In this document: piece after piece, positions 18,901-25,878 of the stretch | Numbering within the stretch: position 1 is the first letter of the stretch | How the letters are laid out: each line of letters begins with the position of its first letter | Assembly: GCF_034263275.1 (NCBI RefSeq) | Contig: NZ_CP139559.1 | Coordinates: 1,364,001-1,428,000, forward strand | Direction: 5' to 3' | Source: Mucilaginibacter sp. cycad4 | GTDB taxonomy: Bacteria > Bacteroidota > Bacteroidia > Sphingobacteriales > Sphingobacteriaceae | DNA: 64,000 bases | Program-made: the position numbers and the translations under genes | The notes under the pieces: model-generated | Seen by the model: only the letters and a program-made list of their open reading frames with translations | What the model was told of the DNA's origin: nothing | Databases searched by the model: none

Positions 18901-19303
18901 GCGAGCCCGATGTTGAACCCCTTACCCTGACTGTAGCGCCGGCAAGCGGTGCGCCATTTTCATCAATAACAATGCCTGTTACTTTAATTACGTTAACTAT
19001 TTCATCAACCGGGGCAATTACTATCAGGTGATTGGCAAGCTCGGTGTAAGCGAAACCCGAATTGGCCAGCACTTTATCTAAAACAATCTTAACGTCTTCA
19101 TTATCAACATTTATGTCAACTTTATTTAACGCGGGAATCTTCCTTTCGCTATAAACAAAATGATAAATGCTTTGATGTTCGATGGCTGATATCACCTTTT
19201 TAAAATCGGCCGATTTTAAATTGATAGTGACGCGGGTTTGTGAATATACAGTTAATATAGCCAGTAAATTGAAGAATAATATTAACGTAAACCGTATTTT
19301 CAT
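15983..19303 (-). CDS. SusC/RagA-type TonB-dependent receptor with STN domain
   Basis: A 1106-residue outer-membrane transporter. Order: signal peptide (1-21), STN domain (about 22-100) that contacts the FecR anti-sigma factor, a carboxypeptidase-regulatory-like domain (GTVIDENGAPLAGATVRVRG type, about 107-185), a plug with SLEGRVSGLSINGINGGPGS and ALYGARAANGVILITTK, then a 22-stranded barrel ending in a hydrophobic strand (YGININFKLKK). The STN domain plus the upstream FecR/sigma pair means substrate sensing turns on transcription. Normally a susD gene follows directly. Here the next gene, 11 nt away, is a GH3 enzyme, and no SusD-like protein is present in the window. Confidence 0.95.
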   Translation of the reverse strand: MKIRFTLILFFNLLAILTVYSQTRVTINLKSADFKKVISAIEHQSIYHFVYSERKIPALNKVDINVDNEDVKIVLDKVLANSGFAYTELANHLIVIAPVDEIVNVIKVTGIVIDENGAPLAGATVRVRGSTSGSPTDANGSFSLEVPARSTLVVSFVGYVTKDVKLNGAAPLTIPLTVSNVLNEVVVTALGINKEQKRVGYSVTTISGEALDKAKESNVAYSLEGRVSGLSINGINGGPGSSARILLRGVTSFGASAPLFIINGVPMDNTQRGSANEWGGADFGDGISNINPDDVESMTVLKGQAASALYGARAANGVILITTKTSKKNSGFGIELNTNYQTDKAINTFDYQTIYGQGLYGIRPATVNNAVTSGNFGWGEKLDGKPTIQFDGKYYPYSAVTDNINKFYRRGYTYTNTVAFNGGNETGAFRLSVSDLRNGSVIRNSGLNRKTVNLTATQGITDKFNVNVIANYIDESSSLKPNLSDGPLNPNNIQYLAANENQAALAPGYDSSGNELRWTGDTFVTNPYFAVNKFINNISRNRLISAITARYNIQSWLYAQARLGDDVLYDKRLTITPTGTAYSPGGAGSMDEQSSTERSELNADVLIGAKHDIIKNLLSFDLSAGANLRKNSYEYTRLYGGPFIIPNFYSYSNLAAKSSSYDFKSSETHSTYYSVDFSFKDFLTLTTTGRYDTYSTLPVDNRSIFTPSVSASILFSDLVHIPGLDFGKLRLSYAQTSGEPTDVYITSQYYTINNPVNGIPTGGFSDSLPNLFLKPYTLTETEIGTDLKFLNGRLGLDVAYFHRKTRNEIIKGDLDLATGFARRFIPTGSTQNNGIEVSLSGTPFKTVNFNWSPSFNFTYVQNKILQTDGTPESANISFGTYRPLNAATALVKGLPGPQIMANDYLQNDKGQIIFDGNGLPQAGPRVPMGSAVPNIYGGFNNNFTYRKFSLSFLIDYRFGNKILSATNYNSIYRGFNKLTLPGRETGVVGDGVNANGDKNTVVVPAQTYYQALAQSVSALNVLDGRFIKLRQVTFGYTFSKGFLNKTPFEGITFSLVGRNLWTIMKRSANIDPESGFSPDIKYAGIEGASLPPTHTYGININFKLKK

Positions 19304-19408
19304 TTATACTGATAACCTAAACCTGTCGCCAACATCCATTGGGGATGCCTAAATTTACATAAATTTTATAATTAGCGCGGGTAATAGTGCAAAATGAACG
19401 GATTGGTG

Positions 19409-19438
19409 TGTAACAATTATAAATATTGTAAGCAATAC
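19409..19438. promoter_or_regulatory. motif pair upstream of the SusC gene, shared with the sigma/GH29 gap
   Basis: TGTAACAATTATAA (19409-19422) and TGTAAGCAATAC (19427-19438) lie about 105-135 nt upstream of the SusC start. Both words recur, the first with one change, at 21331-21344 and 21414-21425 between the divergent sigma and GH29 genes. They are candidate recognition sites for the sigma factor of this locus or another regulator. Confidence 0.4.
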
Positions 19439-19492
19439 CAGGGAGAGATTGAAGAAAGGCGGTACGTTTTGGCGTGTTGCTTTACACTTTGA

Positions 19493-20590
19493 TTAATAAA
19501 TATAGATGATGGAGTTTTTAATTTTATAATGAAAATCTTCGGTAATGCGTAACGCATCAAGTGCTTGCGTAATAGTTTCTTTTTCATAAGTGCCGGTAAA
19601 ACGGTACTTCTTCATTTCATCATTTTTAAATTTGATCTCAACACCATACCAGCGCTCCATACGGGCTGCAAGATCGGCGAAGTTTTCATCTCTGAAAATG
19701 AGTTTATTCTCTGTCCATGAAGTTTCTAAAACGGCACTGTCGTCCTGGTGAAGGCGGGTAAAGCTGGTTAAAACATACTGTGTACCCGCACTGCTGTCCA
19801 TAGCTGGTGAAAGCTTAGCCGGGTTTTTACGTATAGTAGTAAACGATCCCTTTTTAACGATCAGTTTTTCGGTTGGTTTTAAAATGATCCTGTCCGATGG
19901 GCGGTCGTCAAGAGTAACTTCAATGGCCCCCCTGATGAGGGTTGTTTCACTTGATGGATCATTAGGATATGATTTAACATTAAAAGCGGTACCCAGCACC
20001 TTGATGTTCATTTTTTCGGTATGGATAATGAAAGGATGTTCATGGTCTTTATGTACATCAAAAAAGGCCTCTCCGCTTAAATAAACTTCGCGGGTTTTGC
20101 CTGTGAACTTTGTTGGGTACCGTAACGAACTTTGTGAGTTAAGGGTAATACGTGTGCCGTCAGTTAATACGATGGTTGATTTATCACGGGCAGAAGTGTT
20201 TTTATTTTGCCAGGCGCCGGATGTTGTACTTGCAATTTCTTTACCAGAAGAAACCTTTTTTGAATAAAAAAGGTACGAGCAACCTGCTATTAAAACAATA
20301 GCGGCGGCAGCGCGCCAAAGATAATGTATTGCGCTTTTTTTAATGGGGGTAATGGCCATTGCAGGTTCAGTAACTTCCTGCGCTTTAATTTTTGACTTTA
20401 TTTTTTGAAAGGAGAGAGCATTGTCGGCATATTGGGTATCGCTATGTTTCCAGTAAGCAGAAAGGGCCTCGTATTGTTCACGAAGGGAAGCATCATTAGC
20501 TAAGCAACGCTGAAATTCATTATTTTCATCAGAGCTGATTTCATTCGACAGTTTTTTGCCCGCCAGCTCTATAAATTTATCATTGCCCAT
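19493..20590 (-). CDS. FecR-family anti-sigma factor
   Basis: 365 residues spanning the inner membrane once. A cytoplasmic N-terminus (FIELAGKKLSNEISSDENNE) that should hold the sigma factor is followed by a transmembrane helix around residues 92-108. The periplasmic FecR domain has IVLTDGTRITLNSQSSLRYP, REVYLSGEAFFDVHKDHEHP and MNIKVLGTAFNVKSY. A DUF4974 C-terminal domain (LIFRDENFADLAARMERWYG) matches the STN fold of the receptor. It relays receptor occupancy to the sigma factor at 20685. The 94-nt gap to the sigma gene suggests one operon. Confidence 0.95.
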   Translation of the reverse strand: MGNDKFIELAGKKLSNEISSDENNEFQRCLANDASLREQYEALSAYWKHSDTQYADNALSFQKIKSKIKAQEVTEPAMAITPIKKSAIHYLWRAAAAIVLIAGCSYLFYSKKVSSGKEIASTTSGAWQNKNTSARDKSTIVLTDGTRITLNSQSSLRYPTKFTGKTREVYLSGEAFFDVHKDHEHPFIIHTEKMNIKVLGTAFNVKSYPNDPSSETTLIRGAIEVTLDDRPSDRIILKPTEKLIVKKGSFTTIRKNPAKLSPAMDSSAGTQYVLTSFTRLHQDDSAVLETSWTENKLIFRDENFADLAARMERWYGVEIKFKNDEMKKYRFTGTYEKETITQALDALRITEDFHYKIKNSIIYIY

Positions 20591-20684
20591 CGTATAATTG
20601 CATCCTTATTTATGATAGGACAACTTATTTAGGTTAATTACCTACAAGGTTAAAAAAAATAATTGAAAATTACAATTGTAGCTC

Positions 20685-21284
20685 CTAAAATGTTGATTGT
20701 ATTGGTTTTAAGAGTACTTCGTGATGTTTATTATATTGCGTCAAAACAACACTAAGTTTCTTAATTGCCCTGAAAAGCTGGGTTTGTACTGTACGGGGCG
20801 AAATATTAAGAATTTCGGCCACTTCCTTATACTTCATGCCATCTTCTTTTATCAGCCTGAAAACAATGCGGCATTGCTGCGGTAAACCGGCTATTGCCTG
20901 ATCCATCCTAAAAATCAGCTCTTTATTTTCTATTTCCTTTTGAGGGTTATAGGTGTTTACAAATTCAACCGAACTGGTTTCTTCAATTTGTACAAGGTGA
21001 ATGGTTGAGTATTTTTTGATATGGTTTAGCGACTGGTTTTTTACCGCTACAAATAAATAGGTTTCAGGGTTTTGAACTTCGGTGAGGTTTTTACGGTTAA
21101 GCCAGCATTTTACAAACACATCCGAAACTATTTCTTCGGCAATCTCCCGTTGATGTACATACAGCACACAAAATTTAATGAGCGAGTTGTTGAGGATATG
21201 GAAAAACAACTCAAAGGCGTTCTCATCGTCATTGTTGCAAATGAGTTTCCATAATTTTAGCGTATCAACTTTTCTATCTCTCAA
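20685..21284 (-). CDS. ECF RNA polymerase sigma factor (Bacteroidetes SusC-linked type)
   Basis: 199 residues. Region 2 (NSLIKFCVLYVHQREIAEEI, VSDVFVKCWLNRKNL, ETYLFVAVKNQSLNHIKK) and region 4 (IAGLPQQCRIVFRLIKEDGM, YKEVAEILNISPRTVQTQLF) are clear, with no extra C-terminal domain. It belongs to the sigma-70 family expansion that Bacteroidota use with FecR and SusC for glycan sensing. It is divergent from the GH29 gene at 21466, and the 181-bp gap carries two sequence words that also occur upstream of the SusC gene. Confidence 0.94.
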   Translation of the reverse strand: MRDRKVDTLKLWKLICNNDDENAFELFFHILNNSLIKFCVLYVHQREIAEEIVSDVFVKCWLNRKNLTEVQNPETYLFVAVKNQSLNHIKKYSTIHLVQIEETSSVEFVNTYNPQKEIENKELIFRMDQAIAGLPQQCRIVFRLIKEDGMKYKEVAEILNISPRTVQTQLFRAIKKLSVVLTQYNKHHEVLLKPIQSTF

Positions 21285-21330
21285 ACCGAAGAATTTTTAA
21301 TTAATCAACTAAATTTAAACTTAATAATGG

Positions 21331-21425
21331 TGTAACAATAATAACATATTAAAATCGAAAAATGAAATTAATTGATGTAAGTTGCAATGTTTTTTAAAAA
21401 ATTTTAAAAAGTGTGTAAGCAATAC
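21331..21425. promoter_or_regulatory. motif pair in the divergent sigma/GH29 control region
   Basis: TGTAACAATAATAA (21331-21344) sits 47 nt upstream of the sigma start and TGTAAGCAATAC (21414-21425) 41 nt upstream of the GH29 start. Both words recur together, same order and strand, upstream of the SusC gene (19409-19438). The surrounding DNA is very AT-rich. Confidence 0.4.
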
Positions 21426-21465
21426 ACCATATAAAATTGTCAGTAATTTATAAAATAATAGCTTG

Positions 21466-22905
21466 ATGAGACGTTTATTTACAGTATTTCTTTTGGTTTT
21501 CGGGGGCTTTGAAGTATTTGGGCAACAGCATAATATGTCAAAGCAATATGTTCCTGCCGGTGACCCGGCAGTTGAGCAAAAAATTGCAAACTGGCAGGAT
21601 CTCAAGTTTGGCTTGTTTATGCACTGGGGTACTTACAGCCAGTGGGGTGTAGTTGAAAGCTGGAGCATTTGTCCCGAAGATGAGGGCTGGACGCAACGCC
21701 GCGGCCCGTATGGTGCTACTTATAATGGATATAAAGCGGCTTACGAAAATTTGCAAACCACTTTTAACCCAACCAAATTCAATCCCGAAAAATGGGTAAA
21801 GGCAGCTAAGGACGCAGGTATGAAATATGTGATCTTCACCACCAAGCATCATGACGGCTTTTGCATGTTTGATACCAAAGAAACTGATTATAAGATCACC
21901 AGCAGCAAAACCCCTTTTTCAACCAATCCAAGAAGCAACGTAACCAGGGAAATTTTCAACGCTTTCCGGAAGGATAACTTTATGATAGGGGCTTATTTCT
22001 CAAAGCCCGACTGGCATACAGAAAATTACTGGTGGCCATACTTTCCGCCTAAAGACCGCAATGTAAACTATGATCCCCAAAAATATCCTGAACGCTGGCA
22101 GAAATTCAAAGATTTTACTTATAATCAGATCAGCGAGTTGATGAGCGATTATGGTAAAGTTGATATTTTATGGCTCGACGGAGGATGGGTACGCCCCAAA
22201 AGCAGCGTTGATACTACTGTAGAATGGCAGCGCGGAATCAAATTTGATCAGGATATCGATATGCCTAAGATAGCCGCGATGGGCAGGCAAAAACAACCAG
22301 GGTTAATAGTGGTTGACCGTACTGTAGCCGGTAAATATGAAAACTACACTACTCCGGAGCAGGAAGTACCCGAAGTACCGCTTGATCATCCCTGGGAGAG
22401 CTGCATAACCATGGGTAATTCCTGGAGCTATGTTCCGGGCGATCATTATAAATCGGTACAGCAAATTGTACAATTGTTGGTGAAGATCGTATCACGCGGT
22501 GGCAACCTGCTTATGAATATAGGCCCCGGTCCTGATGGCGATTGGGACCCGGTAGCTTATGAGCGCTTGCAAGGTATCAGCCAGTGGATGAAGATTAACG
22601 GCGAAGGGATCTATGCCAGCCAGTCGGTAGCACCGTACTCAACAGGTAATATATATTATACCAAAGCCAAAAACAGTAATACCATTTACGCATTTGCTTT
22701 GAGCGACCAGGAAAAGGTTGTTTTACCTGCAACTGTATCTGTAAAATTAAAAGATATTAAAAAGGTAAAGAAAGTTACGTTGCTTGGCAGCACACAAAGC
22801 CTTAAATGGAAACAGGTAGCCGATGGTATTGACATCAGCATCCCTGCAAAGCTGCAAAAGGTAAGTGGACTGAATGAAGCGGCTGGTTTTAAAATAGTTT
22901 ACTAA
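21466..22905 (+). CDS. GH29 alpha-L-fucosidase (first)
   Basis: 479 residues from the ATG at 21466; a TTG at 21463 would add one residue. The signal peptide ends near VFGQ (about residue 21). The GH29 barrel shows LKFGLFMHWGTYSQWGVVES, MKYVIFTTKHHDGFCMFDTK and VDILWLDGGWVRPKS, whose Asp238 is the expected nucleophile. WYPYFPP-like aromatic loops and a small C-terminal beta domain (about 400-479) complete it. It removes alpha-linked fucose from glycans. It opens the plus-strand enzyme series and is divergent from the sigma gene. It could act on core alpha-1,3-fucose, but the linkage cannot be read from sequence. Confidence 0.93.
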   Translation: MRRLFTVFLLVFGGFEVFGQQHNMSKQYVPAGDPAVEQKIANWQDLKFGLFMHWGTYSQWGVVESWSICPEDEGWTQRRGPYGATYNGYKAAYENLQTTFNPTKFNPEKWVKAAKDAGMKYVIFTTKHHDGFCMFDTKETDYKITSSKTPFSTNPRSNVTREIFNAFRKDNFMIGAYFSKPDWHTENYWWPYFPPKDRNVNYDPQKYPERWQKFKDFTYNQISELMSDYGKVDILWLDGGWVRPKSSVDTTVEWQRGIKFDQDIDMPKIAAMGRQKQPGLIVVDRTVAGKYENYTTPEQEVPEVPLDHPWESCITMGNSWSYVPGDHYKSVQQIVQLLVKIVSRGGNLLMNIGPGPDGDWDPVAYERLQGISQWMKINGEGIYASQSVAPYSTGNIYYTKAKNSNTIYAFALSDQEKVVLPATVSVKLKDIKKVKKVTLLGSTQSLKWKQVADGIDISIPAKLQKVSGLNEAAGFKIVY

Positions 22906-22928
22906 ATTATAAATAAAAAATAATCACC

Positions 22929-23084
22929 GTGTCATTTCGACGAACAGGTTAGGGTAAAGCATTGGGGGAGGAGAAATCTCCTATACAAGCGATGTTCACT
23001 ATGGAAATGAATCTTCATACCGCTTGTATAAGATCCCTCTTCGCGGCTACCGCGCATTCCATTCTCATGCTCATCGAAATGACA
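22929..23084. repeat. dispersed element, TGTCATTTCGA family, copy 2
   Basis: The ends GTGTCATTTCGACGAA and inverted TCATCGAAATGACA flank GGAGAAATCTCC and a hairpin TATACAAGCG / CGCTTGTATA. The design matches 6791-6935, but the inner stem has different bases that still pair. It occupies most of the 287-bp gap before the GH2 gene. A short ORF across it is not a gene. Confidence 0.75.
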
Positions 23085-23162
23085 AGTGGTTTAACATTAT
23101 ACCCAGACAAAATACCACATAATATAGCCAAGTTTTTACAGCTAAATTGATTTGGCAGTTTT

Positions 23163-23170
23163 TAATTTTG
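23163..23170 (+). promoter_or_regulatory. -7 promoter box upstream of the GH2-GH92 series
   Basis: TAATTTTG matches the Bacteroidota -7 consensus TAnnTTTG exactly and lies 22 nt before the GH2 ATG. No convincing -33 element at the proper distance was seen, so this is tentative. It would let the last four enzymes be transcribed separately from the first GH29 gene. Confidence 0.4.
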
Positions 23171-23192
23171 ATTATTCATCCAATCCAAATAA

Positions 23193-25865
23193 ATGACAAC
23201 AACCCGTTCGGCAGGCAGATCTGCATTGTTTAAATTTTCATTAGTGTTATCCGTTCTTGCTTCAGGTGTTTACCAAAATGCAGAGGCACAAACCAGCTAT
23301 GAGCTCAACAGCGGCTGGAAATGTACCACCATCAATAGTGTTAAGGATAACGGCGCAATTATTTCTCAAACTAATTATGATCTGGCTGCATGGAACCCAG
23401 CAGTTGTTCCCGGTACGGTATTAACCACCCAGCTTGCTAATAAACAGGTACCTGATCCATTTTATGGAATGAACAATGAAAAGATCCCTGATATATATAA
23501 GGTAGGCCGCGATTACTATACCTATTGGTTTGCCAAAGATTTTAGAGAAGCCGCACCAACGGGCAGCAACCAAACCTATCTTAACTTGCGCGGTGTAAAC
23601 TACAGCTGTGATGTTTTCCTGAACGGCCATAAACTTAACAGTAAGCTGCACAAGGGTATGTTTTTACGCCAAAGCTATAACATTACTAAATTGCTCAATA
23701 AAAACGGCAATAACCGTTTAGCCGTTGTGGTATACCCTCCGGATGTTGTTGGCAACCCTAACGGCGGCCAGGGTGGTGACGGTACTATTGCCCGTGGAGT
23801 AGGCATCCAGTATACCGCAGGCTGGGACTGGATCCAGCCCATCCGCGACCGTAATACCGGTATCTGGGATAAGGTAACCATTGAGCATACCGGTGCCGTG
23901 ATTATTAAAGATCCGCATGTGGTTACCCTGGTACCGGGTGTTCGTATGCCTGAGGGGGGACAGCAACCTGCAATTATACAGGTATCTGCCGAAGTTGAAA
24001 ATGCTACAGGTGCCACAATTAGCGGTACTTTACAATATAATTTAGATGGTAAGCTGGTATCACAGCAGGTTACCCTTAAAGCCAACTCAAAACAGGAGGT
24101 TAAACTGGCCGATTACAGCCTTAAAAACCCTAAGCTTTGGTGGCCGAGCGGCTACGGTCCGCAAAACCTGTACAAGCTCAATTTGCAATTTGTGGCCGGT
24201 AGCAAAGTATCCGACCAAAAAAGTATAGAAGTTGGCGTACGCCAGATCACTACCGAATGGAACAATAAAACCGAAAGCCGCCAGGTTAACGTGAACGGCC
24301 AAAAGATCTTTATTAAAGGCGGCAACTGGATCATCTCCGATCAAATGCTGCGTTTTAGCGATGCCCGTTATGATGCCGAAGTTCGTTTTCACCGCGATAT
24401 GAACCTGAACCTGATCCGGGTTTGGGGTGGTGCGTTGATTGAACGCCCTGAGTTTTACGAGGCCTGCGATAAATACGGTATGCTGGTTTTCCAGGATATG
24501 TGGGGATCAGGCGATTGTAACGGCCGCTGGACTGATCCGATGAAGCTTGACGATCAATGGACACGCCGCAAATACCCGGATGATCATGACTTATATTTAA
24601 AATCGGTTGCTGATCAGGTTAAGCTGGTGCGTAACTTCCCGTCGCTGGCAATCTGGTGTGGTGGTAACGAAATTACCCCGCCCGAGGATATCTTCGCGGC
24701 CCTGCGCGATACCATTATGCCAAAACTGGATAACACCCGCTGGTTTATCCCGTATTCGAATTCCGAAGAGATGTCGCGCAATGTACAGGGCGGGAATGGC
24801 GACGGTCCTTACGGTATCCAAAGCCTTTCAACTTTTTGGGACCACCAAACATATCCGTTCAATTCGGAAGTCGGTTCAGTTGGCGTTAGTGATTATGAAT
24901 CGTTAAAGCGTTTTATCCCTGCCGAAAATATGGTTGTACCTGAGTTTGATGCCTCTACCGGTAAAACTAAAACCGACCCGGTTTGGGAGTATCATAAATA
25001 TATTGGCTATGACGGTTTTATTGATAAATATGGTAAAGCGAAAAACGTTGAAGACTTTGCCACTAAAGCACAGTTGGTAAACTATGACCAGTATCGTGCC
25101 CTGATGGAAGGTTTTAGTTCACATATGTGGGATTGGTATACAGGCACTATCATCTGGAAAACCCAAAACCCATGGACAGCCATGCGCGGCCAGATGTATG
25201 ACTATTACCTTGATCCTAACGCTTGTCTTTACGGTTTGCATAACGGCAGCGAACCTCTGCACATCATGTATAATCAAACCGATGGTATGGTAATGGTAGC
25301 CAACAATACTTTTAAAACGCATAGCAACATGCTTTTGGTAGCCAAAACTTATGACATGGATGGCAAAGAGAAAGTGTTAACCCAGGTTTTTGCCGATGTA
25401 ACGCCGACTACTACCAAACGCTATTTATCGCTGAAAAAGGAAATTGAGAAAGAGGCAAAAGACAAAGGCATTTTCCTTTGCCTGCAGTTGCTCAAATCAG
25501 ATAAAGAGGTGATCAGTGAAAATATTTACTGGTTACCTGATGCCAATGGCGATTTCTCCGGATTACAGAAAATGCCTGCCGGTAATTTGAGTGCTACTGC
25601 TAAATATTTAAAAAATGGCAAAGTAGAAGTGACGTTGACTAATGAAGGTAGTGGCGCGCTGGCATTCTTTAACCGTTTGTCTTTGGTTAATGCTGATACC
25701 AAACAGCGGATCCTTCCGGCGTTTTACAGCGATAACTATGTAACTGTACTACCAGGTCAAACTAAAAAAGTTGTTATAGACCATAGCCCTGGCGCCGATA
25801 AAAACCTTGCAGTATCCATCGGCGGCTGGAACGTAACAGAAAGAACCATATCTATCGACAAATAA
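23193..25865 (+). CDS. GH2 beta-mannosidase, similar to plant endo-beta-mannosidase
   Basis: 890 residues with a signal peptide ending near AEAQ (residue 33). An N-terminal sugar-binding domain (LRGVNYSCDVFLNGHKLNSK) and an immunoglobulin-like GH2 domain lead into the TIM barrel with RVWGGALIERPEFYEACDKY and MLVFQDMWGSGDCNG. The acid/base is probably Glu493 (IWCGGNEI) and the nucleophile Glu559 (FNSEVGSVG). The stretch KAQLVNYDQYRALMEGFSSH and WKTQNPWTAMRGQMYDY strongly recall plant mannosylglycoprotein endo-beta-mannosidase, which cuts the Man-beta-1,4-GlcNAc core bond of N-glycans. Exo-beta-mannosidase or exo-glucosaminidase are alternatives. GH20 follows after 13 nt. Confidence 0.88.
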   Translation: MTTTRSAGRSALFKFSLVLSVLASGVYQNAEAQTSYELNSGWKCTTINSVKDNGAIISQTNYDLAAWNPAVVPGTVLTTQLANKQVPDPFYGMNNEKIPDIYKVGRDYYTYWFAKDFREAAPTGSNQTYLNLRGVNYSCDVFLNGHKLNSKLHKGMFLRQSYNITKLLNKNGNNRLAVVVYPPDVVGNPNGGQGGDGTIARGVGIQYTAGWDWIQPIRDRNTGIWDKVTIEHTGAVIIKDPHVVTLVPGVRMPEGGQQPAIIQVSAEVENATGATISGTLQYNLDGKLVSQQVTLKANSKQEVKLADYSLKNPKLWWPSGYGPQNLYKLNLQFVAGSKVSDQKSIEVGVRQITTEWNNKTESRQVNVNGQKIFIKGGNWIISDQMLRFSDARYDAEVRFHRDMNLNLIRVWGGALIERPEFYEACDKYGMLVFQDMWGSGDCNGRWTDPMKLDDQWTRRKYPDDHDLYLKSVADQVKLVRNFPSLAIWCGGNEITPPEDIFAALRDTIMPKLDNTRWFIPYSNSEEMSRNVQGGNGDGPYGIQSLSTFWDHQTYPFNSEVGSVGVSDYESLKRFIPAENMVVPEFDASTGKTKTDPVWEYHKYIGYDGFIDKYGKAKNVEDFATKAQLVNYDQYRALMEGFSSHMWDWYTGTIIWKTQNPWTAMRGQMYDYYLDPNACLYGLHNGSEPLHIMYNQTDGMVMVANNTFKTHSNMLLVAKTYDMDGKEKVLTQVFADVTPTTTKRYLSLKKEIEKEAKDKGIFLCLQLLKSDKEVISENIYWLPDANGDFSGLQKMPAGNLSATAKYLKNGKVEVTLTNEGSGALAFFNRLSLVNADTKQRILPAFYSDNYVTVLPGQTKKVVIDHSPGADKNLAVSIGGWNVTERTISIDK

Positions 25866-25878
25866 CAAACAGGAGAAA

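Noticed and set aside
22962..23150. ORF of 62 codons on the plus strand
   Set aside because: It runs across the inverted-repeat element 22929-23084 and has no protein-like character.
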